From JANQOH01 sp965243325 (GTDB taxonomy: Bacteria > Pseudomonadota > Alphaproteobacteria > UBA7887): a stretch of DNA of 64,000 nt. Below the pieces are notes generated by a model. The model had not been told where the DNA came from and did no database searches. It saw only the letters and a program-made list of their open reading frames with translations. The DNA lies in assembly GCA_965243325.1 (NCBI GenBank), contig CBDEUQ010000003.1, forward strand, positions 1,860,001-1,924,000. Direction: 5' to 3'. Position 1 is the stretch's first letter, and each line of letters opens with the position of its first letter. Made by a program: the position numbers and the translations under genes. Below, one piece after another: positions 37,108 to 55,378 of the stretch.

Positions 37108-37181
37108 GCGGGTGTAGCTCAATGGTAGAGCCCCAGCCTTCCAAGCTGGTTACGTGGGTTCGATTCCCATCACCCGCTCCA
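37108..37181 (+). tRNA. tRNA-Gly(UCC)
   Basis: A 74-nt cloverleaf has acceptor GCGGGTG/CACCCGC, discriminator T, encoded CCA, anticodon stem CCAGC/GCTGG with loop CTTCCAA (anticodon TCC) and T-loop TTCGATT. It reads GGA codons and lies 22 bp before tuf, as in many proteobacteria. Confidence 0.95.
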
Positions 37182-37203
37182 ACCCCCAACACGAGAAGAG
37201 ACG

Positions 37204-38397
37204 ATGGCGAAGGAGCGATTTGAGCGGACGAAGCCTCATGCGAACGTTGGGACGATCGGTCATGTGGATCACGGCAAGACGACGCTGACGGCGGCGATCA
37301 CGAAGGTTCTGGCGGAGACGACCGGAGGCGCGACGTTTACGGCGTACGACGAGATCGACAAGGCGCCGGAGGAGCGGGACCGCGGGATCACGATCGCGAC
37401 GGCTCACGTCGAGTACGAGACGGGTGCCCGCCACTACGCGCACGTGGACTGTCCCGGACATGCGGACTACGTGAAGAACATGATCACCGGCGCGGCGCAG
37501 ATGGACGGTGCGATCCTTGTTGTTTCTGCGGCGGACGGCCCGATGCCGCAGACCCGGGAGCACATACTTCTGGCGCGTCAGGTGGGCGTTCCGGCGATTG
37601 TCGTTTATCTGAACAAGGTCGATCAGGTTGACGATCCCGAGCTGCTCGAGCTTGTCGAGCTCGAGGTTCGGGAGTTGCTGTCGAGCTACGATTTTCCCGG
37701 CGACGACATCCCGATCGTGTCGGGCTCTGCGCTGCAGGCTCTTGAGGGCGAGACCGGCGAGATGGCGGTCGGTTCGGTTCACGCGTTGATGGATGCTGTC
37801 GATTCGTACATACCGACGCCCGAGCGGGCGAAGGATCTGCCGTTCCTGATGCCGATCGAGGATGTTTTTTCGATATCGGGCCGCGGGACGGTTGTGACGG
37901 GTCGTGTCGAGCGCGGCGTGGTGAAGGTTGGCGACGAGGTCGAGATCGTCGGTCTGAAGGAGACGTCGAAGACGGTCTGCACGGGCGTCGAGATGTTCCG
38001 CAAGCTTCTGGATCAGGGCGAGGCCGGCGACAACATCGGTGCGCTGCTTCGCGGGACGAAGCGTGACGAGGTCGAGCGGGGTCAGGTTCTTGCGGCGCCC
38101 GGTTCGATCACGCCGCACACGCGTTTCAAGGCCGAGGCCTACATCCTGACGAAGGACGAGGGCGGCCGTCACACGCCGTTTTTCAGCAACTACCGGCCGC
38201 AGTTCTACTTTCGGACGACGGACGTGACGGGGACGGTTGCGTTGCCCGAGGGTACGGAGATGGTGATGCCCGGGGACAACATCGCGATGAGCATCGAGTT
38301 GATCGTGCCGATTGCGATGGACCAGGGTCTTCGCTTCGCCATCCGCGAGGGCGGGCGCACGGTCGGCGCCGGCGTCGTCGCCGAAATCGTCGAGTAA
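37204..38397 (+). CDS. tuf: Elongation factor Tu, copy 1
   Basis: EF-Tu brings aminoacyl-tRNA to the ribosome using GTP. The 397-residue protein is complete, with G1 GHVDHGKTT, DCPGHADYVKNM and NKVD in place. It appears identical in amino acids to copy 2 at 53829, with only about four base differences seen. Codon use favours T-ending codons such as GTT, CTT and TCT, unlike neighbouring genes, except in the last 25 or so codons. It lies between tRNA-Gly and tRNA-Trp. Confidence 0.97.
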   Translation: MAKERFERTKPHANVGTIGHVDHGKTTLTAAITKVLAETTGGATFTAYDEIDKAPEERDRGITIATAHVEYETGARHYAHVDCPGHADYVKNMITGAAQMDGAILVVSAADGPMPQTREHILLARQVGVPAIVVYLNKVDQVDDPELLELVELEVRELLSSYDFPGDDIPIVSGSALQALEGETGEMAVGSVHALMDAVDSYIPTPERAKDLPFLMPIEDVFSISGRGTVVTGRVERGVVKVGDEVEIVGLKETSKTVCTGVEMFRKLLDQGEAGDNIGALLRGTKRDEVERGQVLAAPGSITPHTRFKAEAYILTKDEGGRHTPFFSNYRPQFYFRTTDVTGTVALPEGTEMVMPGDNIAMSIELIVPIAMDQGLRFAIREGGRTVGAGVVAEIVE

Positions 38398-38422
38398 ACG
38401 CAAACGGGGCAGCAACCCCGCT

Positions 38423-38498
38423 AGGAGTGTAGCTCAATTGGTAGAGCACCGGTCTCCAAAACCGGGGGTTGGGGGTTCGAGCCCCTCCACTCCTGCCA
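38423..38498 (+). tRNA. tRNA-Trp(CCA)
   Basis: A 76-nt cloverleaf has acceptor AGGAGTG/CACTCCT, discriminator G, encoded CCA, anticodon stem CCGGT/ACCGG around CTCCAAA (anticodon CCA) and a TTCGAGC T-loop. Its place just before secE is the classic proteobacterial order. Confidence 0.96.
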
Positions 38499-38558
38499 CT
38501 TCCGTCCGCCGCCGCCGCGCGGCGGCGGTCTGAACCCGCCGGGCCCGAGGGCTAAGTC

Positions 38559-38759
38559 ATGGCAGCAAAACCGTCTCCGGCCGAATTCGTGCGCCAGGTG
38601 CGCCAGGAAATGGCGCGCGTCATCTGGCCGACGCGCAAGGAGATTACGATCACCACCATCATGGTGTTCATCATGGTGTTTCTCCTCGCCGTCTTCTTTC
38701 TGCTCGTCGACTGGGTGATCCGCACCGGCGTGACGTCCATTCTCGGCATCGGAGGCTGA
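38559..38759 (+). CDS. secE: Preprotein translocase subunit SecE
   Basis: The 66-residue single-pass SecE clamps SecY in the inner membrane. The amphipathic helix EFVRQVRQEMARVIWPTRKE and the following membrane helix (about 28-48) are typical of the short alphaproteobacterial form. nusG follows 2 bp later. Confidence 0.95.
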   Translation: MAAKPSPAEFVRQVRQEMARVIWPTRKEITITTIMVFIMVFLLAVFFLLVDWVIRTGVTSILGIGG

Positions 38760-38761
38760 TC

Positions 38762-39316
38762 ATGGCGGCGGCGGAGGCGGCGGCGGACGACGCCCGGTGG
38801 TACATCGTCCACACCTATTCCGGTTTCGAGAAGAAGGTGGCGCAGGCGATCAGGGACCAGGCGATCCGCAAGAACATGGCCGACGCGTTCGACGAGGTGG
38901 TGGTGCCGACCGAGGAGGTGGTCGAGATGCGCCGCGGCCGCAAGGTCTCGAGCGAGCGCAAGTTCCTGCCCGGCTACGTGCTGATCCGCATGGCGATGAC
39001 CGACGAGAGCTGGCATCTGGTCAAGAACACGCCGAAGGTCACCGGATTCCTGGGCGCCGGCGGGACGCCGACGCCGATCCGCCAGGAGGAGGCCGACCGC
39101 ATCCTGCGTCAGGTCCAGGAAGGCACCGAACGCCCGAAGCCGTCCATCACCTTCGACATCGGCGAGATGGTGCGCGTCTGCGACGGGCCGTTCACGTCGT
39201 TCAACGGCATGGTGGAGGACGTCGACGAGGACCGCGCGCGGCTCAAGGTCGCGGTGTCGATCTTCGGCCGCGCCACGCCGGTGGAACTCGAATACGCCCA
39301 GGTCGAGAAGCTCTAG
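38762..39316 (+). CDS. nusG: Transcription antitermination factor NusG
   Basis: The 184-residue protein has the NGN domain (WYIVHTYSGFEKKVAQAI, FLPGYVLIRM, GFLG) and a C-terminal KOW domain (IGEMVRVCDGPFTSFNG). It binds RNA polymerase, reduces pausing, and links it to Rho or the ribosome through S10. Confidence 0.97.
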   Translation: MAAAEAAADDARWYIVHTYSGFEKKVAQAIRDQAIRKNMADAFDEVVVPTEEVVEMRRGRKVSSERKFLPGYVLIRMAMTDESWHLVKNTPKVTGFLGAGGTPTPIRQEEADRILRQVQEGTERPKPSITFDIGEMVRVCDGPFTSFNGMVEDVDEDRARLKVAVSIFGRATPVELEYAQVEKL

Positions 39317-39360
39317 AGGTCCGAACGTGCGCGGCCGCCCGCCGCGGCAGGGGGAGAGGG

Positions 39361-39795
39361 ATGGCGAAGAAGATCACCGGCTACATCAAGCTGCAGGTGC
39401 CTGCGGGGGAGGCCCGGCCGGCGCCGCCGGTCGGCCCCGTTCTCGGCCAGCGCGGCCTGAACATCATGGAATTCTGCAAGGCCTTCAACGCGAGGACGCA
39501 GAAGCTTGAGGCGGGCATGCCGATCCCGACCGTCATAACGGTCTATGCCGATCGCAGCTTCAGCTTCGAGACCAAGTCGCCGCCGGCGAGCTACCTCATC
39601 AGGAACGCCGCCGGTCTCGAAAAGGGCTCGGAACAGGCCGGGCGCACCGATCCGGTCGGCCGGATCGCGATGAGCGACCTGCGCGCCATCGCCGAGCTCA
39701 AGGCGAAGGACCTCAACGCGAACGACGTGGACGCGGCGTGCCGCATGCTCGCCGGTTCGGCGCGTTCGATGGGTATCGAAGTGGTGGGAGGCTGA
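39361..39795 (+). CDS. rplK: 50S ribosomal protein L11
   Basis: The 144-residue L11 sits at the GTPase-associated centre. Motifs GYIKLQVPAGEARPAPPVGP and GLNIMEFCKAFN are standard. A GGGGGAGAGGG ribosome-binding site precedes ATG 39361; longer upstream frames are not L11. Confidence 0.97.
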   Translation: MAKKITGYIKLQVPAGEARPAPPVGPVLGQRGLNIMEFCKAFNARTQKLEAGMPIPTVITVYADRSFSFETKSPPASYLIRNAAGLEKGSEQAGRTDPVGRIAMSDLRAIAELKAKDLNANDVDAACRMLAGSARSMGIEVVGG

Positions 39796-39798
39796 ACG

Positions 39799-40500
39799 AT
39801 GGCAGGGCGCCAGGGCAAACGCATGAAACCGCTGCGCGAGGCGACGAGCCAGGAGACGCGCTACGCGCTCGGCGAGGCGATCGACCTCGTGAAGAAGAAC
39901 GCCACCGCCCGCTTCGACGAAACGGTCGAGATTGCGCTCAACCTCGGCGTCGATCCGCGGCACGCCGACCAGATGGTGCGCGGCATGGCGAGCCTGCCGC
40001 ACGGCACCGGGCGGACGGTCCGCGTCGCCGTGTTTGCCAAGGAAGTCAAGGCCGAGGAGGCCGCGGCCGCGGGAGCGGACATCGTCGGCGCCGAGGACCT
40101 CGCGGAACGGGTGCAGGCCGGCGACATCGACTTCGACCGCTGCATCGCCGTCCCCGCCATGATGCGGATCGTCGGCCGTCTGGGCCGGATTCTCGGCCCG
40201 CGCGGGCTGATGCCCAATCCCAAGCTGGGCACGGTGACCGACGACGTCGCCGAAGCGGTGCGGGCGGCGAAGGGCGGTCAGGTCGAGTTCCGCGTCGAGA
40301 AGGCGGGCCTGATCCACGCCGGCGTCGGCAAGGCGAGCTTCGCCGCCGACGCCCTGCGCGAGAACGTCGAGGCCTTCGTCGGCGCCATCAACCGCGCCAA
40401 GCCGTCGGGCGCCAAGGGCATCTATCTCCGACGGGCGACCTTGAGTTCGACGATGGGGGTCGGGGTCAAGCTGGAGACCGAAGCCTTGACGCAGATGTGA
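39799..40500 (+). CDS. rplA: 50S ribosomal protein L1
   Basis: The 233-residue L1 forms the mobile L1 stalk and, in many bacteria, represses its own operon. Segments KFDETVEIALNLG-like (RFDETVEIALNLGVD) and GPRGLMPNPKLGTVT are present. It starts 3 bp after rplK. Confidence 0.97.
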   Translation: MAGRQGKRMKPLREATSQETRYALGEAIDLVKKNATARFDETVEIALNLGVDPRHADQMVRGMASLPHGTGRTVRVAVFAKEVKAEEAAAAGADIVGAEDLAERVQAGDIDFDRCIAVPAMMRIVGRLGRILGPRGLMPNPKLGTVTDDVAEAVRAAKGGQVEFRVEKAGLIHAGVGKASFAADALRENVEAFVGAINRAKPSGAKGIYLRRATLSSTMGVGVKLETEALTQM

Positions 40501-40701
40501 CGGCGGGCTAGAACCCGCACTCCATCTGTCCGAGACAGCAGGCGCTGCGGGTCTCCGCGGCTTAATCTCCTTGCCGGCCTGCCGAGACGGAAGACCGCGG
40601 CGCTTGCCGCGACTCGCCCTTCCGGGACAGCAGGACGAACACCGCGCCGGCAGCGCCGGCGCGTTGCGCACGCCGCACGGGCGCGGCGCGGGACGGGGAG
40701 C
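40501..40701 (+). promoter_or_regulatory. L10 leader region before rplJ
   Basis: The 201-bp gap between rplA and rplJ is the usual place for the structured L10 leader, bound by L10(L12)4 for autogenous control. A small hairpin GCGGG-N6-CCCGC lies at 40503-40518. GCAGGCGCTGC near 40540 and paired CCGAGAC elements follow. I could not fold the whole leader by eye, so the assignment depends largely on position. Confidence 0.55.
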
Positions 40702-41217
40702 GTGGCGTTGGATCGAACGGGCAAGGAACGGCTCGTCGCGGCGTTGAACGAAACGTTCGATGGGGCGAACGCGGTCGTGGTGACGCACTATCTCGGCATC
40801 ACAGCCGGCGAGGCGACCGATCTGCGGCGGCAGATGCACGACGCCGGCGCGACCTTTCGCGTCGTCAAGAACAGCCTCGCCAGGCTGGCTCTCGCGGGCA
40901 CGCCCTACGAACACATGGCCGGCTTGTTCACCGGCCCGACGGCGATCGCCTTTTCCGCCGATCCCGTGGCCGCGGCGAAGGCTGCCGTCGGCTTTGCCGG
41001 GCAGAACCCGCACTTGGTCATTCTCGGCGGCGGGCTGCGCGAGACGGCGCTCGACGAGGCGGCGGTGCGCAACCTCGCGAGACTGCCTTCGCTCGACGAG
41101 CTGCGGGGGCGCCTGGTCGGCCTGATCAGCGCGCCGGCGACCAAGGTCGCCGGCGTCCTCCAGGCACCGGCCGCGCAGCTCGCGCGCGTGTTCGACGCCT
41201 ACGCCGAGGCGGCGTGA
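40702..41217 (+). CDS. rplJ: 50S ribosomal protein L10
   Basis: The 171-residue L10 anchors L7/L12 dimers to the ribosome. The N-terminus VALDRTGKERLVAALNETF and the motif TFRVVKNSLARLAL are typical. The start is GTG 40702 after GGGGAG. The helical C-terminus, where L7/L12 binds, is present. Confidence 0.96.
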   Translation: MALDRTGKERLVAALNETFDGANAVVVTHYLGITAGEATDLRRQMHDAGATFRVVKNSLARLALAGTPYEHMAGLFTGPTAIAFSADPVAAAKAAVGFAGQNPHLVILGGGLRETALDEAAVRNLARLPSLDELRGRLVGLISAPATKVAGVLQAPAAQLARVFDAYAEAA

Positions 41218-41278
41218 GCCGCGGCGGCGACACGACAACGGACGACACCGACGGACGACACCGGGAGTCACGAATACC

Positions 41279-41659
41279 ATGGCCGACTTGCAGAAGATCG
41301 CCGAAGACCTGTCGCAGCTGAGCGTCGTCGAGGCGGCGGAGTTGTCGAAGCTCCTCGAGGAGAAATGGGGGGTCTCGGCGGCGGCGCCGATCGCCGTTGC
41401 CGCGGCGCCGGGAGCCGGCGACGGCGCCGAAGCCGCGGTCGAGGAGCAGACCGAATTCGACGTGGTGCTGGCCGCGTTCGGCGAGAAGAAGATCAACGTC
41501 ATCAAGGAAGTCCGCCAGATCACCGGTCTCGGATTGAAGGAGGCCAAGGATCTGGTCGAATCGGCGCCGAAGCCGGTCAAGGAGGCGGTCTCCAAGGACG
41601 AGGCCGAACAGCTCAAGGCAAAGCTGGAAGAAGCCGGCGCAACCGTCGAACTGAAGTAG
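41279..41659 (+). CDS. rplL: 50S ribosomal protein L7/L12
   Basis: The 126-residue protein has the N-terminal dimerisation domain, an Ala-rich hinge and the C-terminal factor-binding domain (EKKINVIKEVRQITGLGLKEA, then KDLVESAPKPVKE). It recruits translation GTPases. Confidence 0.97.
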   Translation: MADLQKIAEDLSQLSVVEAAELSKLLEEKWGVSAAAPIAVAAAPGAGDGAEAAVEEQTEFDVVLAAFGEKKINVIKEVRQITGLGLKEAKDLVESAPKPVKEAVSKDEAEQLKAKLEEAGATVELK

Positions 41660-41664
41660 CCGCG

Positions 41665-41700
41665 AGCCGCCCGCGCACGTCGCCGGCGGCGCGGACGGCT
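41665..41700 (+). terminator. Hairpin between rplL and rpoB
   Basis: AGCCG-C-CCGCGC and GCGCGG-A-CGGCT pair as an 11-bp stem with one mismatch, enclosing a 12-nt loop. No T-run follows, so it may be an attenuator or RNase III site that separates ribosomal from polymerase expression, as known in E. coli. The rest of the gap to rpoB, to 41939, contains a TTGACA (41700-41705) without a good -10. Confidence 0.45.
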
Positions 41701-41939
41701 TGACAAATTCGGCCGCCGGTACGACCTTCGGGATTCGACTGGACGGATCGGCGGCAAACTTGGTCGATACCATCGGACCTGGCCCGAGGCCGGAACCTGG
41801 AGAATTGCTCGCGTGGCGCTCCCCCTGAGGTGTGCCTGACGGGCCTTCTTGCGCTGTGGACGCGGGCGCGCGCCCGCTGCGGCCGTTCCGCCGTCCGCCG
41901 CCGCGCCGACCGGTGCGCGACCCGACGAGAGGAGGCCGT

Positions 41940-46232
<4,293 letters not shown>

Positions 46233-46274
46233 AACTCCGCCGACGGGCGGCGAAACCGGCAGAGGAGACGCGCG

Positions 46275-50453
<4,179 letters not shown>

Positions 50454-50563
50454 CCCGGCGGCCCGTCCGCACGTCGTCGGGAGGCCGGCGGAAGGCGCCG
50501 GAACGAGGCGCGCCGGGGGTTTGCCCGCCGCCGTGGCGGTGCGTCGCCGGCCCGAAAATCGCC

Positions 50564-50592
50564 TTGACGCTGTCCGGCGGCAGCCCTAGTAT
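50564..50592 (+). promoter_or_regulatory. Promoter of the str operon
   Basis: TTGACG (50564-50569) and TAGTAT (50587-50592) are 17 bp apart in the 358-bp gap between rpoC and rpsL. This is a good housekeeping promoter for rpsL-rpsG-fusA-tuf and probably beyond. The leader to 50811 includes no other gene I can support. Confidence 0.65.
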
Positions 50593-50811
50593 CCGGCCCG
50601 CTCGGGGGGCAGGTGGTAGGTGTCCCGCCTAGACGCTGCCCCCGGCGACGGCCGCAACGGCCGTTATTGTGCAGGACATGGGAACGCCCGCGGCGACGCG
50701 GGGGAGGGGCATCGCGGGGTCCGGACGCGGTTCGGGCCTCGGGCGGTGCTTGGCTTTGTTGACGGAGTCGCGGATCGGCTCCGGCCGGCCGAAGGAGTGC
50801 GGGAGCAGCCG

Positions 50812-51183
50812 ATGCCGACGATCAATCAACTGGTGCGCAAGGGGCGCCAACGGCCTGGGCACCGCAACAAGGTGCCGGCGCTGGAGCAGTGTCCGCAGAA
50901 GCGCGGCGTCTGCACGCGCGTCTACACCACCACGCCCAAGAAGCCGAATTCGGCGCTGCGCAAGGTGGCGCGGGTGCGGCTCACCAACGGTTTCGAAGTC
51001 ATCAGCTATATCCCGGGCGAGGGCCATCTGCTGGCCGAGCATTCGGTGGTGCTGATTCGCGGCGGCCGGGTCAAGGATCTGCCCGGCGTGCGCTATCACG
51101 TAATTCGCGGCAAGCTCGATACCACAGGCGTCGACGACCGCCGGCAGCGGCGCTCGAAGTACGGCGCCAAGCGGCCGCGGTAG
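50812..51183 (+). CDS. rpsL: 30S ribosomal protein S12
   Basis: The 123-residue S12 helps decode at the A site. The start MPTINQLVRKGR and loops TTTPKKPNSALRKVA and RGGRVKDLPGVRYH are standard. The Lys residues whose change gives streptomycin resistance are wild type. An upstream in-frame extension is not part of S12. Confidence 0.97.
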   Translation: MPTINQLVRKGRQRPGHRNKVPALEQCPQKRGVCTRVYTTTPKKPNSALRKVARVRLTNGFEVISYIPGEGHLLAEHSVVLIRGGRVKDLPGVRYHVIRGKLDTTGVDDRRQRRSKYGAKRPR

Positions 51184-51192
51184 GGGCGGGCC

Positions 51193-51663
51193 GTGTCCCG
51201 GCGGCGCGCGGCCGAGAAACGCGAGGTGCTGGGCGACGCCCAGTACGGCGATGTCGTGCTCAGCAAGTTCATGAACAACCTCATGGTGGCCGGCAAGAAG
51301 TCCATCGCCGAGCGCATCGTGTACGGCGCCTTCGACCGGATGTCGCGGCGCGGCAGCGGCGATCCGCTGCAACTGTTCCACTCGGCGCTCGAGAACGTGA
51401 AGCCGAACATCGAGGTCAAGTCGCGGCGCGTCGGCGGCGCCACCTACCAGGTGCCGACGGAGGTGAAGGCCGACCGGCGGCAGGCGCTCGCCATCCGCTG
51501 GCTCATCGACGCCGCCCGGCGGCGGGCCGAGAAGACGATGGTCGACAGGCTGTCGGGCGAGTTGATGGATGCCGCGGCGAACCGCGGCGCGGCGGTCAAG
51601 AAGCGCGAGGACACGCACCGAATGGCCGAGGCCAACAAGGCGTTCTCGCACTACCGCTGGTAG
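51193..51663 (+). CDS. rpsG: 30S ribosomal protein S7
   Basis: The 156-residue S7 nucleates the 30S head. MSRRRAAEKREVLGD, LVNNLM-like KFMNNLMVAGKKS and GGATYQVPTEV are recognisable. The start is GTG 51193. Confidence 0.97.
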   Translation: MSRRRAAEKREVLGDAQYGDVVLSKFMNNLMVAGKKSIAERIVYGAFDRMSRRGSGDPLQLFHSALENVKPNIEVKSRRVGGATYQVPTEVKADRRQALAIRWLIDAARRRAEKTMVDRLSGELMDAAANRGAAVKKREDTHRMAEANKAFSHYRW

Positions 51664-51687
51664 CGCGGCGGTCGGACGGACGAACCC

Positions 51688-53763
51688 ATGGCGCGCACGA
51701 CTCCCCTGGAGCGGTATCGCAACATCGGCATCATGGCGCACATCGATGCCGGGAAGACGACGACGACGGAGCGCGTGCTGTTCTACACGGGGCGGTCGCA
51801 CCGCATGGGGGAGGTGCACGACGGTGCCGCCACCATGGACTGGATGGACCAGGAACAGGAGCGCGGGATCACCATCACGTCGGCGGCCACGACGTGCTTC
51901 TGGCGCGACCACCGGATCAACATCATCGACACGCCGGGGCATGTCGATTTCACCATCGAGGTGGAGCGCTCGCTGCGCGTGCTCGACGGCGCGGTGTGCG
52001 TGTTCGACAGCGTCGCCGGGGTCGAGCCGCAGTCCGAAACGGTCTGGCACCAGGCCGACCGGTACGGCGTGCCGCGGGTGTGCTTCGTCAACAAGATGGA
52101 CCGCATCGGAGCCGATTTCGACCGCTGCGTGTCGATGATCGTCGATCGCCTGGGGGCGACCCCGCTGGTCCTGCAACTCCCGGTCGGGGCCGAGGCGCAC
52201 TACGCCGGCGTGGTCGATCTGATCTCCATGCAGGCGATCCTGTGGAAGGACGAGACGCTGGGCGCCGAGTACGTGGGGAACGACATCCCCGCCGACATGG
52301 CCGAGACCGCCGCCGCCGCCCGGGAAGCGCTCGTCCTCGCCGCGGTGGAGCATGACGATGCGGTGCTCGAAGCGTATCTCGACGGTGAGGAGCCGGACGC
52401 GGCGACCCTCAGGCGGTGCATTCGCAAGGGCACCATCGCCGGTGCCTTCGTGCCGGTGTTGAACGGCTCGGCGTTCAAGAACAAGGGGGTCCAGCCGCTG
52501 CTCGACGCGGTCATCGACTATCTGCCGGCGCCGAGCGACGTCGCGGCGGTCGAGGGCGTGGATCCGGGCTCCGAGCGGGCGGTATCGCGCGCGAGCGCCG
52601 ACGACGCGCCGTTCTCCGCCCTGGCGTTCAAGATCATGAACGACAAGTACGTCGGCTCGCTCACCTTCGTGCGCATCTATTCGGGCGTGCTCGAAAGCGG
52701 GACCGCGGTGCTCAACACGATCAAGGGCCGGCGCGAGCGCATCGGGCGCATGCTGGCGATGCACGCCAACCACCGCGAGGACATCAAGGAAGCGCGCGCC
52801 GGCGACATCATCGCCCTGTGCGGCCTCAAGAACACCGCCACCGGCGACACGCTGTGCGACGGCGACGCGCCGGTGGTGCTCGAGAAGATCGCGTTTCCGG
52901 AACCCGTCATCGAGGTGGCGGTGGAGCCCAAGACCAAGGCCGATCAGGAAAAGATCGCCGCCGCGCTCGGTCGTCTGGCGATGGAGGATCCGTCCTTCAA
53001 GGTGGCGGTGGACGGCGAGACCGGCCAGACGATCATCAAGGGCATGGGCGAGTTGCACCTCGACATCATCGTCGATCGCCTGAAACGCGAGTTTCTCGTC
53101 GGGGCCAACGTCGGTGCGCCGCAGGTGGCGTACCGCGAGACGATCAGCCGCGCCGCCGAGGTCGACTATACGCACAAGAAGCAGACCGGCGGCTCGGGGC
53201 AGTTCGCGCGCGTCAAGCTGCGGCTTGCGCCCGGGGAACCGGGAAGCGGCCTCGACTTCGAGAGCATCGTCGTCGGCGGCAACGTTCCGCGCGAGTACGT
53301 GCCGGGCGTCGTGAAGGGCTTGCGCGGCGGCATGGAGTCGGGGGTCGTCGCCGGTTACCCGATGATCGAGGTCCGGGCGACTCTGGTCGACGGCGCGCAC
53401 CACGAAGTGGACTCGAGCGTGATGGCGTTCGAGATCGCGGCGCGGGCGGCCATGCGCGAGGCGGTGGGGCGCGCCGGACCGCGGCTGCTCGAGCCGGTCA
53501 TGCGCGTGGAGGTGGTGACGCCCGAGGGCTTCATGGGCGACGTGATCGGCGATCTCAATGGCCGCCGCGGCCACATCCAGGGTATGGAACCGCGCGGGCC
53601 GGCGATGGCCATTACCGCCATGGTGCCGTTGGCGACCATGTTCGGATATGTCAATTCGCTGCGCTCGATCACCCAGGGCCGGGCGCAGTACAGCATGTTC
53701 TTCGATCACTACGAGCCGGTGCCGCACGTGGTTGCAGAGGAAGTTCGCGCCGGCGCCGCGTAG
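51688..53763 (+). CDS. fusA: Elongation factor G
   Basis: EF-G is 691 residues and drives ribosomal translocation with GTP. G-domain motifs are NIGIMAHIDAGKTTTTERVL, DTPGHVDFT and NKMDR. The later domains are complete (GMGELHLDIIVDRL, QFARVKL, SYVNSLRSITQGRA-like GYVNSLRSITQGRAQY). Confidence 0.98.
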   Translation: MARTTPLERYRNIGIMAHIDAGKTTTTERVLFYTGRSHRMGEVHDGAATMDWMDQEQERGITITSAATTCFWRDHRINIIDTPGHVDFTIEVERSLRVLDGAVCVFDSVAGVEPQSETVWHQADRYGVPRVCFVNKMDRIGADFDRCVSMIVDRLGATPLVLQLPVGAEAHYAGVVDLISMQAILWKDETLGAEYVGNDIPADMAETAAAAREALVLAAVEHDDAVLEAYLDGEEPDAATLRRCIRKGTIAGAFVPVLNGSAFKNKGVQPLLDAVIDYLPAPSDVAAVEGVDPGSERAVSRASADDAPFSALAFKIMNDKYVGSLTFVRIYSGVLESGTAVLNTIKGRRERIGRMLAMHANHREDIKEARAGDIIALCGLKNTATGDTLCDGDAPVVLEKIAFPEPVIEVAVEPKTKADQEKIAAALGRLAMEDPSFKVAVDGETGQTIIKGMGELHLDIIVDRLKREFLVGANVGAPQVAYRETISRAAEVDYTHKKQTGGSGQFARVKLRLAPGEPGSGLDFESIVVGGNVPREYVPGVVKGLRGGMESGVVAGYPMIEVRATLVDGAHHEVDSSVMAFEIAARAAMREAVGRAGPRLLEPVMRVEVVTPEGFMGDVIGDLNGRRGHIQGMEPRGPAMAITAMVPLATMFGYVNSLRSITQGRAQYSMFFDHYEPVPHVVAEEVRAGAA

Positions 53764-53828
53764 GAGCGTCGCCGGTCTGGTTGAGGAAAATCGCCGCCGG
53801 TAAACGGTCGGGCATACGGAGAGAGACG

Positions 53829-55022
53829 ATGGCGAAGGAGCGATTTGAGCGGACGAAGCCTCATGCGAACGTTGGGACGATCGGTCATGTGGATCACGGC
53901 AAGACGACGCTGACGGCGGCGATCACGAAGGTTCTGGCGGAGACGACCGGAGGCGCGACGTTTACGGCGTACGACGAGATCGACAAGGCGCCGGAGGAGC
54001 GGGACCGCGGGATCACGATCGCGACGGCGCACGTCGAGTACGAGACGGGTGCCCGCCACTACGCGCACGTGGACTGTCCGGGCCATGCGGACTACGTGAA
54101 GAACATGATCACCGGCGCGGCGCAGATGGACGGTGCGATCCTTGTTGTTTCTGCGGCGGACGGCCCGATGCCGCAGACCCGGGAGCACATACTTCTGGCG
54201 CGTCAGGTGGGCGTTCCGGCGATTGTCGTTTATCTGAACAAGGTCGATCAGGTTGACGATCCCGAGCTGCTCGAGCTTGTCGAGCTCGAGGTTCGGGAGT
54301 TGCTGTCGAGCTACGATTTTCCCGGCGACGACATCCCGATCGTGTCGGGCTCTGCGCTGCAGGCTCTTGAGGGCGAGACCGGCGAGATGGCGGTCGGTTC
54401 GGTTCACGCGTTGATGGATGCTGTCGATTCGTACATACCGACGCCCGAGCGGGCGAAGGATCTGCCGTTCCTGATGCCGATCGAGGATGTTTTTTCGATA
54501 TCGGGCCGCGGGACGGTTGTGACGGGTCGTGTCGAGCGCGGCGTGGTGAAGGTTGGCGACGAGGTCGAGATCGTCGGTCTGAAGGAGACGTCGAAGACGG
54601 TCTGCACGGGCGTCGAGATGTTCCGCAAGCTTCTGGATCAGGGCGAGGCCGGCGACAACATCGGTGCGCTGCTTCGCGGGACGAAGCGTGACGAGGTCGA
54701 GCGGGGTCAGGTTCTTGCGGCGCCCGGTTCGATCACGCCGCACACGCGTTTCAAGGCCGAGGCCTACATCCTGACGAAGGACGAGGGCGGCCGTCACACG
54801 CCGTTTTTCAGCAACTACCGGCCGCAGTTCTACTTTCGGACGACGGACGTGACGGGGACGGTTGCGTTGCCCGAGGGTACGGAGATGGTGATGCCCGGGG
54901 ACAACATCGCGATGAGCATCGAGTTGATCGTGCCGATTGCGATGGACCAGGGTCTTCGCTTCGCCATCCGCGAGGGCGGGCGCACGGTCGGCGCCGGCGT
55001 CGTCGCCGAAATCGTCGAATAA
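53829..55022 (+). CDS. tuf: Elongation factor Tu, copy 2
   Basis: This is the str-operon tuf, identical in protein to copy 1 with about four base changes (for example at 54029 and 54080). The GAGACG leader just before the ATG is also shared, consistent with gene conversion between the two loci. It carries the same unusual T-ending codon use as copy 1. Confidence 0.97.
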   Translation: MAKERFERTKPHANVGTIGHVDHGKTTLTAAITKVLAETTGGATFTAYDEIDKAPEERDRGITIATAHVEYETGARHYAHVDCPGHADYVKNMITGAAQMDGAILVVSAADGPMPQTREHILLARQVGVPAIVVYLNKVDQVDDPELLELVELEVRELLSSYDFPGDDIPIVSGSALQALEGETGEMAVGSVHALMDAVDSYIPTPERAKDLPFLMPIEDVFSISGRGTVVTGRVERGVVKVGDEVEIVGLKETSKTVCTGVEMFRKLLDQGEAGDNIGALLRGTKRDEVERGQVLAAPGSITPHTRFKAEAYILTKDEGGRHTPFFSNYRPQFYFRTTDVTGTVALPEGTEMVMPGDNIAMSIELIVPIAMDQGLRFAIREGGRTVGAGVVAEIVE

Positions 55023-55060
55023 GCGCAAACAGGGCCGGCGGCCGAACGACGGAGTCGACG

Positions 55061-55369
<309 letters not shown>

Positions 55370-55378
55370 GCGGTTGTC

